Shown here: positions 7,647 through 18,386 of the stretch, one piece after another
Numbering within the stretch: the first letter of the stretch is position 1
Layout: each line of letters starts with the position of its first letter
From: Microbacteriaceae bacterium
Lineage (GTDB): Bacteria > Actinomycetota > Actinomycetes > Actinomycetales > Microbacteriaceae
NCBI GenBank assembly: GCA_004297935.1
Contig: SCRE01000014.1
Coordinates: 1-64,000 of the forward strand
Direction: 5' to 3'
DNA: 64,000 nt
Notes under the pieces: model-generated
What the model was told of the DNA's origin: nothing
Databases searched by the model: none
Seen by the model: only the letters and a program-made list of their open reading frames with translations
Position numbers and translations under genes: made by a program

Positions 7647-8548
7647 TGACCCAGGCCACACCAGTCGCTCCGCGACAAACGGGTGAATCGGCAGCGCTGC
7701 TGAAGGTGAGCAACCTGGTGGTGGAATACCCCGGCAAGAGATTCCGTGCCCGTGCGTTCCGCGCCCTCGATGACGTCTCCATCCACATAGGCGCCGGTGA
7801 GACCCTCGGTCTGGTCGGCGAGTCCGGCAGCGGCAAGACCACCCTCGGTCGGGCCCTGCTCGGCCTGGCACCGGTCACCGGCGGAACCGTCGCGTTCGAG
7901 GGCAACGACATCAGCCACGCCAGCCGTCGCCGTCGCCGCACCCTCAGCCGCGACCTGCAGGTCGTCTTCCAAGACCCCTACACCTCCCTGAACCCGTCCA
8001 TGACGGTTGGCGACACGCTCGCGGAACCACTCGCCGTACAGGGACGGAGCGGCAGGGCGGCCCGTACCAGGGTGCGCGAGGTTCTCGACGAGGTGGGTCT
8101 GCCACAGGATGCCATCGGACGGCTTCCCCGCGAGTTCTCTGGCGGCCAGCGGCAACGCGTCGCCATCGCTCGAGCGCTCGTGCTGTCGCCCAAGCTCATA
8201 GTTTGCGATGAGCCGGTCAGTGCCCTCGACCTGTCGACCCAGGCGAAGGTGCTCGACCTCTTCCTGCAAATCCAACGCGATACCGGAGTCGCCTACCTCT
8301 TCATCTCGCACGACCTCGACGTGGTGCGCCACCTCAGCCACCGCATCGCCGTCATGTACGGCGGCGAGATCGTCGAGCAGGGCCAGGCCGTTCAGATCAC
8401 CGAAGAGCCGGAGCATCCGTACACGCAACGCCTGCTGCTGGCCTCGCCCGTGCCCGACCCCGACCGGCAGGAACAACGCCGCGCCAACCGGCACCGGCTC
8501 ATCGAACTACAGCGCCAGCAAGACGAACAAGCGGGCGTCGCCGCCTGA
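7643..8548 (+). CDS. ABC transporter ATPase, DppF/OppF type
   Basis: A 301-residue ATPase with Walker A GESGSGKTT, Q-loop VVFQDPYTSLNP, signature FSGGQRQR, Walker B LIVCDEPVSALD and switch His in FISHD. The typical oligopeptide-ATPase end EHPYTQRLL is present near residue 260. It is the second ATPase of the importer and completes it: binding protein, DppB, DppC-D fusion, DppF. ATGATG start overlapping the preceding stop; either ATG is possible. Confidence 0.92.
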   Translation: MMTQATPVAPRQTGESAALLKVSNLVVEYPGKRFRARAFRALDDVSIHIGAGETLGLVGESGSGKTTLGRALLGLAPVTGGTVAFEGNDISHASRRRRRTLSRDLQVVFQDPYTSLNPSMTVGDTLAEPLAVQGRSGRAARTRVREVLDEVGLPQDAIGRLPREFSGGQRQRVAIARALVLSPKLIVCDEPVSALDLSTQAKVLDLFLQIQRDTGVAYLFISHDLDVVRHLSHRIAVMYGGEIVEQGQAVQITEEPEHPYTQRLLLASPVPDPDRQEQRRANRHRLIELQRQQDEQAGVAA

Positions 8549-8586
8549 CCCTCCCGACCTACGAGAAGATACGGAACGAAAAGCAG

Positions 8587-8661
8587 ATGACAGACACGGT
8601 ACGGCTCGGCATCATCGGTTTGGGAACGCAAGGGAACGATGAGAGGGGAGCAGCAGCATGA
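8587..8661 (+). pseudogene. Truncated copy of the 5' end of a Gfo/Idh/MocA oxidoreductase gene
   Basis: A 24-codon frame, MTDTVRLGIIGLGTQG followed by NDERGAAA and a stop. The first 17 codons match the start of the intact oxidoreductase gene at 9670 (MTNDRVRLGIIGLGTQG) almost residue for residue, including the GxGxxG nucleotide-binding motif, but with different third bases. The frame breaks exactly where the intact gene continues with SMYAKF. Its TGA overlaps the ATG of the next gene. I read it as the remnant of an oxidoreductase gene interrupted by acquisition of the intervening isomerase gene; it could still serve as a coupling mini-cistron. Confidence 0.7.
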
Positions 8662-9551
8662 TTCCTCGGGACGCGACCGTCGCTTTCAATCCGCTCCAAT
8701 GGTTCGCGACGAGCGACGGCTGGCTCGATTGGCAGCTCGCGCCGCCGTGGGCGGAGCTTATGGCGGAGGTCAAGCGAGCGGGGTTCGACTTCGTCCACAC
8801 GCGGATCCCCGAAGGATTCGCCGCACTCGAGTATGGCGCGATCATCCGAGACGCGGGACTCGAGCCCGCGCCCGGGACGCTGGGATTCGGCCTGCCGGAG
8901 GAAGGTCACACTGTCGAGCGAACGCTCGAAAGCGTTCGCTCGACAGCACGCGGGTACTCCTCGCTGGGCTTTGCCCACGTGTTCGTCCTCGCTGAGATGA
9001 ATCCTGCGGCGCCGCGCGTCGCGCGGCCAGCCGTCGGCGCGGAGGCGGACGACGCTCGCCTGGAACGAATCGTCGAGCTCCTCGCTCAGATTGGCGAGGC
9101 CGCGACGGCCGAGGGAGTGCTGCCGATTCTTCATCCGCATGTGGGCACCTGGATCGAGACGGCGGAAGAGACGCGCTACGTCCTCGACCGTGTCGATCCC
9201 AGCCTTCTCGGCTTCGGCCCGGACGTCGGCCACCTCTCCTGGGCGGGAGCGAACCCGTCGGAGCTTGTCACGGCCTATTCGGATCGCGTCTACGGCGTCC
9301 ATATCAAGGACCTCCGCCGATCCGTGCGGGACGATTCCCTGGCACGGCGCCGAACGTACACGGAGACGGTCGGCGCTGGCCTGTGGACGGAACCCGGTCG
9401 CGGTGACTTCGACTACGACGAACTCTGGGGGGCCCTGGGCAGCGACTTCGGCGGGACGATCGTGGTCGAAGTCGACAAGGGCGATCTCCAGCCGGCCTTC
9501 GCGAGCGCCCGGGCCTCGGCCGGCTGGGTCGCTCGGCAGCGAGCAGCGTGA
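8658..9551 (+). CDS. IolE-like TIM-barrel sugar isomerase/dehydratase
   Basis: A 297-residue xylose-isomerase-like TIM-barrel protein. Probable metal ligands and acid/base residues: HPHVGT (159-164), Glu167, FGPDVGH (Asp189, His192), VHIKD (His215, Lys217, Asp218) and VVEVD (Glu271). The HPHVGT...DVGH...HIKD series and the GRGDFDYDELW loop match inosose dehydratase (IolE) and related keto-sugar enzymes better than the first isomerase in this island. SD is GAGGGGAG. It lies between a truncated and an intact copy of the same oxidoreductase start, so it may have been inserted. The likely substrate is a keto-inositol or keto-sugar; not proven. Confidence 0.82.
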   Translation: MIPRDATVAFNPLQWFATSDGWLDWQLAPPWAELMAEVKRAGFDFVHTRIPEGFAALEYGAIIRDAGLEPAPGTLGFGLPEEGHTVERTLESVRSTARGYSSLGFAHVFVLAEMNPAAPRVARPAVGAEADDARLERIVELLAQIGEAATAEGVLPILHPHVGTWIETAEETRYVLDRVDPSLLGFGPDVGHLSWAGANPSELVTAYSDRVYGVHIKDLRRSVRDDSLARRRTYTETVGAGLWTEPGRGDFDYDELWGALGSDFGGTIVVEVDKGDLQPAFASARASAGWVARQRAA

Positions 9552-9642
9552 GCGCTCGGAGCATTCGCACGTTGGCAGCGGCTCAAGCCGATGTCGAGAC
9601 CGTCACCTGACGGAGGTCGGCCGATCAGGCGACACGAATGAA

Positions 9643-9669
9643 GCGAAAGGCAATAGGCGAAAGGCAATA
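9643..9669 (+). repeat. Tandem duplication carrying the ribosome-binding site
   Basis: GCGAAAGGCAATA occurs twice in tandem (9643-9655 and 9657-9669) immediately before the ATG at 9670, giving two GAAAGG sequences. The second is about 5 bases and the first about 19 bases from the start. Replication slippage is the simplest origin. Confidence 0.7.
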
Positions 9670-10839
9670 ATGACCAACGATAGAGTACGGCTCGGAATCA
9701 TCGGGCTGGGTACCCAGGGATCGATGTACGCGAAGTTCATCGCTGATGGCCTGGTTCCCAACATGGTGGTAGGTGCAATAGCAGACACCGACGCGGCCAA
9801 GGCCACCGCGGCCGCGACGCAGTACCCGGACGTACCGTTCTTTGACGACTACGTGGCACTGCTCGACAGCGGCACGGTGGACGCGGTCGTCACGACCGTG
9901 CCGCACTACCTGCACCCTGAGATCGGCATCGCGGCGCTCAGCCGCGACATCCACGCGCTGGTGGAGAAGCCGGCCGGTGTATACACGAAGCAGGTCAAGG
10001 AGCTCAACGCGTTCGCCGCAACCAAGCCTGAACTCACGTTCGGCATCATGTTCAACCAGCGCAACAACCCGCTCTACAAGCGGCTCAAGGAGATCGTGGA
10101 CAACGGTGAGATCGGCGCCATTCGTCGCTCGAATTGGATCATCACGAACTGGTGGCGGCCGCAGGGCTACTACGACCAGAGCGCATGGCGCGCAACCTGG
10201 GGCGGTGAGGGCGGCGGTGTGCTCGTCAACCAGGCGCCGCATCAGCTCGACCTGTGGCAGTGGATCTGCGGGGTGCCCGAAAAGGTGTTCTCAAAAGTCG
10301 CATACGGCTTCCGCCGCAACATCGCGGTCGAAGACGAAGTGACCGCCGTTGTCGATTACGGCGCCGGCGTCACCGGTGTCTTCGTCACGGCGACCCATGA
10401 CCTCACCGGCACCGATCGCTTCGAGATCCTCGGCGACGCGGGCAAGATCGTCGTCGAGAACAGCAAGACGGCCACCGTCACCCGGCTGAAGAAGCCGGAG
10501 CGCGAGCTGAGCGAGGGTATGGACATGGGCGACGTGATGAAGTTGTTCATGGGCCAGCTGGACGCCGACGATCTGTACAAGACCGAGACGATCGAATTCG
10601 ATTCGGCGTGGGGCGCACAGCACGCCGGTGTTCTCGAGAACTTCGCCGCGAACATTCTGGACGGCACGCCGCTGATTGCGCCCGGGTCGGACGGCATCAA
10701 GGGCGTGCGCCTTGCGAATGCGATCCACCTCTCCAGCTGGTTGGGCAGGGAGGTGTCGTTGGACTTCGATGAGGATGAATTCCTCGAGCTGCTCGACGAG
10801 CGCATCCGCGACGAAGGCACGTTCCCCGAGCGGGCATAA
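9670..10839 (+). CDS. Gfo/Idh/MocA family oxidoreductase
   Basis: A 389-residue dehydrogenase: GIIGLGTQG nucleotide-binding loop (9-17), VEKPAG with catalytic Lys100, FNQRNNP, and VNQAPHQLDLWQW with the family His/Asp pair. The start was chosen at the ATG behind the duplicated GAAAGG; an upstream extension of the frame would run antisense to sense into the preceding gene and is not protein-like. The middle domain is larger than in the first oxidoreductase, so the two are not recent duplicates. It follows the IolE-like gene by 118 bases. Probably forms a functional pair with it, oxidising a hydroxyl of a glycoside or sugar acid. Confidence 0.87.
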   Translation: MTNDRVRLGIIGLGTQGSMYAKFIADGLVPNMVVGAIADTDAAKATAAATQYPDVPFFDDYVALLDSGTVDAVVTTVPHYLHPEIGIAALSRDIHALVEKPAGVYTKQVKELNAFAATKPELTFGIMFNQRNNPLYKRLKEIVDNGEIGAIRRSNWIITNWWRPQGYYDQSAWRATWGGEGGGVLVNQAPHQLDLWQWICGVPEKVFSKVAYGFRRNIAVEDEVTAVVDYGAGVTGVFVTATHDLTGTDRFEILGDAGKIVVENSKTATVTRLKKPERELSEGMDMGDVMKLFMGQLDADDLYKTETIEFDSAWGAQHAGVLENFAANILDGTPLIAPGSDGIKGVRLANAIHLSSWLGREVSLDFDEDEFLELLDERIRDEGTFPERA

Positions 10840-10926
10840 TCAACACGTGCCGTGCTCGGGCGCGGCCCCACAATTCAGCACCACCGTCGCGCTAGCGTGG
10901 GGGGAACGCATGGCCGGAGGATCTTC

Positions 10927-12015
10927 ATGACAGAGCTCGAAAGCAACCCGGACGCGTCGAACGGCCCGCGCGGGCGCGCGCGACCGAATCGTCCGGCGCC
11001 CACCATCTATGACATCGCGGAGCTCGCTGGCGTCAATCCGTCGACGGTCTCCCGCGCGCTCAGCAAACCGGGACGCATCAGTGCCAAGACCGAGAAACTA
11101 ATTCAGGATGCGGCAAAGGAACTCAACTATCGGGTCAATCCGATGGCGCGAGCACTCCCGACAGGGCGCACGAGCACCCTCGGGCTGATCATCGCCGACA
11201 TCACCAACCCGATGTTCTTCGAGGTGGTGCGCGGCGCAGAACGCGCAGCGGCACTCGGCGGCTACACGCTGATCCTCGCGGAGTCCCAAGAGTCGGGAGA
11301 GCGGGAGGCGGCAGCAGCCGAACGGGTGGCTCCGTCCGTCGACGGCCTGATCCTGGTGACGACCCGCCTGGCCGACGCGCAGATCAGAGAGCTGGCCGAG
11401 TTGAAACCGCTCGTGGTGATCAACCGCAGGGTCGACGCAGTCGCCGCCATCGTGCCCGAGCTCGAGCCCGGCATCGTGCAAGCGTTGACCCACTTGGCCG
11501 AATTCGGTCACCGTGCGATCGCGTTCGTGTCCGGCCCAGCGAACTCCTGGATGAGTTCAGCACGCTGGAACGAACTGCTGGAGCGTGCGGTGGAACGAAA
11601 CATGACGATCGTCGAGATCGGGCCCGGTATCCCGACGCTCGACGGCGGGCGTGAGGCGATCTCGCGGGTCGTCGCATCCGGTGTCACCGCCGTCATCGCC
11701 TATAACGACCTGATGGCCATCGGGTTGCTGCGCGCAGCGCAGGAACGCGGCCTGAACGTTCCCGGTCGGCTGAGTATCGTCGGTTTCGACGACATCTTCG
11801 GCTCGGACTTCACCTCGCCGCCGCTGACGACCATTCGCACGCCGCTCGGCCTCGTCGGGGAGCTCGCCGTGCGCCGTGCTTTCGAGCTGCTCGATCATGA
11901 CCTCCCGGCACTTGGTGCGAACGGCGCGGGTGAGAAGAGTGCGGGCGAGAACGGCGCGGCCGTCTTGGCAACCGAGCTCATCGTGCGCGGTTCGACCGGG
12001 CCACTCGACCCCTGA
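10927..12015 (+). CDS. LacI/GalR-family transcriptional repressor of the island
   Basis: A 362-residue regulator. Helix-turn-helix at residues 27-46 (IYDIAELAGVNPSTVSRAL), hinge helix NPMARAL (71-77, with the minor-groove Leu), then a periplasmic-binding-protein-like effector domain (GLIIADITNPMFFEVVRG..., GFDDIFGSDFTSPPLTTIRTP). Start ATG has GGAGG six bases upstream; the frame is open further back but lacks a site. It lies between the two halves of the island. The shared operators TTGGCAACCGATTGTCAA at five places are most simply its binding sites. The effector may be a hexuronate, fructuronate or mannonate; no other DNA-binding gene is in the island. Confidence 0.9.
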   Translation: MTELESNPDASNGPRGRARPNRPAPTIYDIAELAGVNPSTVSRALSKPGRISAKTEKLIQDAAKELNYRVNPMARALPTGRTSTLGLIIADITNPMFFEVVRGAERAAALGGYTLILAESQESGEREAAAAERVAPSVDGLILVTTRLADAQIRELAELKPLVVINRRVDAVAAIVPELEPGIVQALTHLAEFGHRAIAFVSGPANSWMSSARWNELLERAVERNMTIVEIGPGIPTLDGGREAISRVVASGVTAVIAYNDLMAIGLLRAAQERGLNVPGRLSIVGFDDIFGSDFTSPPLTTIRTPLGLVGELAVRRAFELLDHDLPALGANGAGEKSAGENGAAVLATELIVRGSTGPLDP

Positions 12016-12088
12016 TTCTCGATTCCGGGCGCTCCGCCTGGCCCGACCCGCTCTGATTTCCCGCCATCACATTCCCCGCGAGCAGATT

Positions 12089-12106
12089 CCGGCAACCGAT
12101 TGACAA
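12089..12106. promoter_or_regulatory. LacI-family operator O4 overlapping a consensus -35 box
   Basis: CCGGCAACCGATTGACAA matches the island operator with three outer changes. It includes TTGACA (12100-12105), a consensus -35. The -10 is unclear: GATTCA at 12122-12127 has suitable spacing. The uronate isomerase gene starts 36-40 bases downstream. Confidence 0.65.
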
Positions 12107-12141
12107 AACGTCTCTTCCAACGATTCAATGAAAGAATGACC

Positions 12142-13554
12142 ATGCAACTTGCGCTTGACCCTGATCGTCTCTTCCCGTCAGACCCAACGACGCGCGATGT
12201 CGCCCGCGGCCTGTACGAATCCGTTGCTGCACTGCCGATCATCTCGCCACATGGTCACATTGATCCGAGGTTGCTGCTGGACAACACCCCGTTCGGCGAC
12301 CCCGCCGAATTGTTCATTCGCTATGACCACTATGTGACCCGTCTGTTGCACGCTGCCGGTATCGGCCTTGACCAGCTCGGAATCGCCGACCGGGCCGGCG
12401 ACGGAGCCGTGGCCACGCCGCGGGAGGTGTGGCGTGCGTTCTGCAGCAACTGGCACCTGTTCGCCGGAACGGCATCCGGCTACTGGCTGCAAGACGGCTT
12501 TGCGCAGCTCTTCGGCATCGACGAACACCCGGCTTCAGACAGCGCCGACCGGCTCTTCGACCTCATCCAGGCAGCACTGGCGACGGAGGCGTTTCGACCG
12601 CGCGCGCTCTTCACCCAGTTCCAGATCGACGTGATGGCGACGACCGATGATCCAATGTCTGACCTGGCCGCGCATGCCGCTTTGACCGCAGACCCGTCGT
12701 TCGCCGGTCGAGTGGTGCCGACATTCCGGCCGGATGCCTACCTCGATCCCTGTGCGGACGGTTGGGCGGACCGCATGGCGGCGTTGGCACAGTGGAACGG
12801 TTCGCCGGTGTCGAGCTTCAGCGGGTACCTCGAGGCACTTGCCGGCCGCCGGCGGTACTTCATCGACCACGGTGCTGTTTCGGCCGATCACGGCGTCGTG
12901 CAACCACTGACCGTCGAGCTCGATGAGACCCAAGCATCCGCGCTCTTCACGCATGCGCTTCAGGGCACGTTGACCGCAGACGATGCGCGCGTCTTCTCCG
13001 GGCACATGCTGTTGCAGATGGCCCGCATGAGCGTCGACGACGGACTGGTCATGACCATCCACCCGGGCGTGTACCGCAATCACAGCAGCGAGACGCTGGA
13101 GCGCTTCGGGCCCGACATGGGCAACGACATTCCGGTGCGCACGAACTATGTCAAGCCGCTACGGCCACTCCTGGAAAAGTACGGAAACATTCCCGCATTC
13201 CATCTCGTGCTGTTCAGCGTCGACGAGACGTCGTTTTCGCGGGAGATCGCGCCACTGGCCGGCTTCTACCCGAGCGTCTACATCGGCGCCCCCTGGTGGT
13301 TCCTCGATGCTCCGGACTCCGTGCAGCGCTTCCGCGCCGCGACAACCGAAACGGCGGGCTTCTATCGCAGCTCCGGCTTCATCGACGACACCCGCGCCTT
13401 CCTCTCCATCCCGGCTCGGCACGACATGTCCCGACGACTGGATGCCGCGTTCCTCGCCCGCCTCGTATGTGAGGGGCGCGTGGACCTGGCGACAGCGGAA
13501 CGCATCGCCGTCGATCTTGTCGACACCATGCCTCGACAGGTGTTCAAACTGTGA
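12142..13554 (+). CDS. uxaC: Glucuronate (uronate) isomerase
   Basis: A 470-residue member of the uronate isomerase family (amidohydrolase superfamily), converting D-glucuronate to D-fructuronate. The SPHGHIDPRLLLDN segment carries the first metal-binding HxH, and FIRYDHYVTRLLHAAG follows as usual; VRTNYVKPLRPLLEKYGN and the IGAPWWFLD stretch are further family landmarks. Length equals that of E. coli UxaC. Two ATGs lie six bases apart; the second is preferred because GAAAG is 7 bases before it. It overlaps the next gene by four bases. First intracellular step after glucuronate release. Confidence 0.93.
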   Translation: MQLALDPDRLFPSDPTTRDVARGLYESVAALPIISPHGHIDPRLLLDNTPFGDPAELFIRYDHYVTRLLHAAGIGLDQLGIADRAGDGAVATPREVWRAFCSNWHLFAGTASGYWLQDGFAQLFGIDEHPASDSADRLFDLIQAALATEAFRPRALFTQFQIDVMATTDDPMSDLAAHAALTADPSFAGRVVPTFRPDAYLDPCADGWADRMAALAQWNGSPVSSFSGYLEALAGRRRYFIDHGAVSADHGVVQPLTVELDETQASALFTHALQGTLTADDARVFSGHMLLQMARMSVDDGLVMTIHPGVYRNHSSETLERFGPDMGNDIPVRTNYVKPLRPLLEKYGNIPAFHLVLFSVDETSFSREIAPLAGFYPSVYIGAPWWFLDAPDSVQRFRAATTETAGFYRSSGFIDDTRAFLSIPARHDMSRRLDAAFLARLVCEGRVDLATAERIAVDLVDTMPRQVFKL

Positions 13555-15044
13555 CGATCCGAACCGATACTCACACCGGCGCCGGCACTGACGTCGAGAC
13601 GTCCGCGACGCCGCCGCTTGCGCTGGACCGTGCTGCATTGGCTGCACGCGAAGGCACCGGTCCCGATGCACCTCCCGTGCGCATCGTGCACCTCGGGCTC
13701 GGAGCGTTCCACCGCGCACACCAGGCCTGGTACACGGCGATGGCCGAGGATGCAGCAGAGTGGGGGATCGCTGCCTTCACCGGCCGCTCGCCTGCCGCTG
13801 CGCTGGAGCTCGCTCCGCAAGACGGCCTGTACACCCTGATCGAACGTTCGGATGCCGGCGACAGTGTCACCGTCATCCCGAGCATCGTCGAGGCGGTGGA
13901 TGGTGCCGATGTGGGCAGGCTTCTCGAGCTCGTCGCCGCGCCAGCCACGGCGATCGTCACACTCACCATTACGGAGCCGGGGTACCGCCTCACCGCCGAC
14001 GGGTTGCCTGACCTTCTCGATCCGGCGGTCGTCGCTGACATTAAGTGGCTCACGCATGCGCTCTCGCGGGATGCGTTGCCCCCGCGCAGCGCGCTCGCCA
14101 TCTCCAGCCCGCGCACTTCGCTCGGCCGACTGCTCCTGGGGCTCGATGCGCGTCGACGCGCACAGGCCGGCCCGATCGCCATCGTGCCTTGTGACAACGT
14201 CCCGGAGAACGGAGCGTTCATCCATCGCGGCCTCACCACGCTGGCCGAGTCGGTGAACTCGGACTTGGCGGTATGGCTTGCCGACAACGCCTCATTCGTG
14301 TCGACGTCGGTGGACCGCATCACGCCGAAGACCATACAAGACGACCTCCGCACGGCCACGGAACTCTCCGGCTGGATCGACCGCGCCCCCGTCGTCACAG
14401 AACCGTTCAGTGACTGGGTGCTGCAGGGGGAGTTCCCGGCCGGTCGGCCGGCATGGGAAACCGAGGGTGCGCGCTTCGTCGATGACATCGAACCGTTCGA
14501 GCGGCGCAAACTGTGGTTGTTGAACGGCGCACACAGCCTTCTGGCCTATGCCGGGTTGTTGCGCGGTCACACCACAGTCGCGGCCGCGATCAACGATCCG
14601 GTGTGCCGAGACTGGGTGAGCGCGTTGTGGGACGAAGACGCACGGCAGCTGCCCGCCGAGGGCCTCGAACTTGAGGGATATCGGGCGGCGCTGCTGGAGC
14701 GATTCGAGAATGCCCGAATCGAGCACCACCTCAGCCAGATCGGCATTGAGGGGGCGACGAAGCTGCGCGTGCGGATCGCCGGCGTCGCTCGTGCAGAACG
14801 AAGTGCCGGCCGGAGCGCGCAAGGCTGTGCGCGAGCGATCGGAGCGTGGATCGCACTGCTTGAGTCGGGAGTGGAGCTTCCGGATGCGCAGTCCGGGTCG
14901 ATCCGCCGGGCCCTCGATGCGGGAGACGCGGGAGATGTGGGCGACGACGTTGCCCGGCGCCTGCTCGGGCTGCTGGATCCGGAGCTTGCCAAAGACGATG
15001 AGTTTCTGGCAACCGTCGTGGCTGCGGCGGCAACAACGGTCTGA
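13551..15044 (+). CDS. uxuB: Fructuronate reductase / mannitol dehydrogenase family protein
   Basis: A 497-residue long-chain NAD-dependent polyol dehydrogenase. VRIVHLGLGAFHRAHQAW is the family's N-terminal Rossmann segment; VPCDNVPENG, STSVDRITPKT and RRKLWLLNGAHSLLAYAG (with the catalytic-region Lys and His) follow in order. The family includes fructuronate reductase (D-fructuronate to D-mannonate), mannitol and arabinitol dehydrogenases. Position directly behind uxaC, overlapping by GTGA, makes fructuronate reductase the best assignment. About 30 extra residues at the N-terminus are low in complexity; a later start is possible. Confidence 0.88.
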   Translation: MTIRTDTHTGAGTDVETSATPPLALDRAALAAREGTGPDAPPVRIVHLGLGAFHRAHQAWYTAMAEDAAEWGIAAFTGRSPAAALELAPQDGLYTLIERSDAGDSVTVIPSIVEAVDGADVGRLLELVAAPATAIVTLTITEPGYRLTADGLPDLLDPAVVADIKWLTHALSRDALPPRSALAISSPRTSLGRLLLGLDARRRAQAGPIAIVPCDNVPENGAFIHRGLTTLAESVNSDLAVWLADNASFVSTSVDRITPKTIQDDLRTATELSGWIDRAPVVTEPFSDWVLQGEFPAGRPAWETEGARFVDDIEPFERRKLWLLNGAHSLLAYAGLLRGHTTVAAAINDPVCRDWVSALWDEDARQLPAEGLELEGYRAALLERFENARIEHHLSQIGIEGATKLRVRIAGVARAERSAGRSAQGCARAIGAWIALLESGVELPDAQSGSIRRALDAGDAGDVGDDVARRLLGLLDPELAKDDEFLATVVAAAATTV

Positions 15045-17012
<1,968 letters not shown>

Positions 17013-17052
17013 ATTCAGACATATCAGACACATCAGCTACGTAAGGACCAGC

Positions 17053-18291
17053 ATGAGAATCGACAAGGCCGAGGTCATCGTCACGAGCCCCGATCGCAAC
17101 TTCGTGACGCTGAAGCTCACCACCGACGACGGGCTCGCCGGGCTCGGGGACGCGACGCTCAACGGGCGTGAGCTCGCTGTCGCCGCATACCTTCGCGAAC
17201 ACGTCGTTCCGCTGCTGATCGGCCGCGATCCCCGCAATATCGAAGACACCTGGCAGTTCCTGTACCGCAGCGGCTACTGGCGGCGCGGGCCCGTGACGAT
17301 GGCTTCGATCGCCGCCGTCGACATGGCCCTGTGGGACATCAAGGGCAAGGCTGCGGGAATGCCGGTGTACCAGCTGCTCGGCGGCGCAAGCCGCAACGGG
17401 CTCATGGCATACGGCCACGCCTCCGGCAAGGAGCTCCCCGAGCTCTTCGACTCGATCCGCGAGCATCAGTCACTCGGTTACCGCTCGATCCGTGTGCAGA
17501 CGGGCGTTCCCGGCCTCGAGTCGATCTACGGCATCGCCTCGAACAAGGGTCTGCCGGGCAACGAAGGCGTACGCTACGACCACGAACCCGCTCAGCGCGG
17601 GGCACTTCCCGCCCAGGAAGACTGGGACACCCGCGCCTACCTGCGCCACGTTCCCACGGTGTTCGAGGCCGTTCGCAACGAGTTCGGCCCCGAGCTGCCG
17701 CTGCTGCATGACGGACATCACCGGATGACCCCGCTCCAGGCCGCGAAGCTCGGCAAGTCCCTCGAACCCTACGACCTGTTCTGGCTCGAGGACTGCACGC
17801 CGGCAGAGAACCAGGAGGCGCTGCGCCTCGTGCGGGAGCACACCACGACACCGCTCGCCATCGGCGAGGTCTTCAATACCGTGTGGGATTTCCAGAACCT
17901 GATCAAGGAACAGCTGATCGACTATGTTCGGGCCGCGTCCACCCACTTCGGCGGGATCACGCCCCTCAAGAAGGTCATGGACTATGCCGCGATGTACCAG
18001 ATCAAGTCCGGCTTCCACGGGCCGACCGACATCTCGCCGGTCGGATTCGCCGCGCAGCTGCACGTGGGACTCGCCATCCACAATTACGGCATCCAGGAGT
18101 ACATGCAGCACGGCGACAAGACCAACGCCGTGTTCGACCAGTCGATGACGTTCGTCGACGGCTACCTGCATCCGGGCGCCAAACCCGGGCTCGGGGTCGA
18201 TCTCGACGTCGACGAAGCCGGAAAATACCCGTACGAGACCGCGTACCTTCCGTACAATCGTCTCGCGGACGGCACCGTGCATGACTGGTGA
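17053..18291 (+). CDS. manD: D-mannonate dehydratase, enolase superfamily (ManD/RspA type)
   Basis: A 412-residue enolase-superfamily dehydratase: D-mannonate to 2-keto-3-deoxy-D-gluconate. Landmarks: [18 protein letters not shown] near the start, [13 protein letters not shown], the metal ligands in LLHDGHH, WLEDC and AIGEV, and the C-terminal HDW. The alternative family UxuA is unrelated in sequence, so this island uses the ManD form. Some ManD relatives are promiscuous or of low activity; here the context (uxaC, uxuB, uidA) supports a true mannonate dehydratase. SD AAGGA. It lies 40 bases behind uidA. Confidence 0.9.
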   Translation: MRIDKAEVIVTSPDRNFVTLKLTTDDGLAGLGDATLNGRELAVAAYLREHVVPLLIGRDPRNIEDTWQFLYRSGYWRRGPVTMASIAAVDMALWDIKGKAAGMPVYQLLGGASRNGLMAYGHASGKELPELFDSIREHQSLGYRSIRVQTGVPGLESIYGIASNKGLPGNEGVRYDHEPAQRGALPAQEDWDTRAYLRHVPTVFEAVRNEFGPELPLLHDGHHRMTPLQAAKLGKSLEPYDLFWLEDCTPAENQEALRLVREHTTTPLAIGEVFNTVWDFQNLIKEQLIDYVRAASTHFGGITPLKKVMDYAAMYQIKSGFHGPTDISPVGFAAQLHVGLAIHNYGIQEYMQHGDKTNAVFDQSMTFVDGYLHPGAKPGLGVDLDVDEAGKYPYETAYLPYNRLADGTVHDW

Positions 18292-18294
18292 GCC

Positions 18295-18379
18295 GCCGGA
18301 TGACAACGGAAGCCGGATGTCAGCAAAAGCCGGATGACAGCAAAAGCCGGACGTCAGCAAAAGCCGGACGTCAGCAAAA
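18295..18379 (+). repeat. Five tandem 17-base units between manD and the gluconokinase gene
   Basis: The unit GCCGGATGTCAGCAAAA is repeated at 18312, 18329, 18346 and 18363, with a diverged first unit at 18295 (GCCGGATGACAACGGAA). Differences are single bases. Seventeen is not a multiple of three, so the array is unlikely to be coding although one frame through it stays open. The next gene starts eight bases after the array. Confidence 0.85.
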
Positions 18380-18386
18380 GAGTGGG

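Noticed and set aside
5478-7871. A 797-codon antisense frame across the transporter genes
   Set aside because: Same cause; it crosses three overlapping well-identified genes on the plus strand and has shadow-type composition.
9091-9669. Longer start for the second oxidoreductase
   Set aside because: The extension lies out of frame inside the isomerase gene and shows no similarity; the ATG at 9670 has a ribosome site and the GxGxxG motif at the normal distance.
11966-11979. Half operator TTGGCAACCGA inside the end of the LacI gene (a weaker one near 15006)
   Set aside because: Only one arm matches and both lie within coding sequence; kept out of the operator set.
18295-18379. Possible CRISPR array
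   Set aside because: Units are contiguous 17-base repeats without spacers; no cas genes are present. The 15-base ispH repeats were rejected for the same reason.
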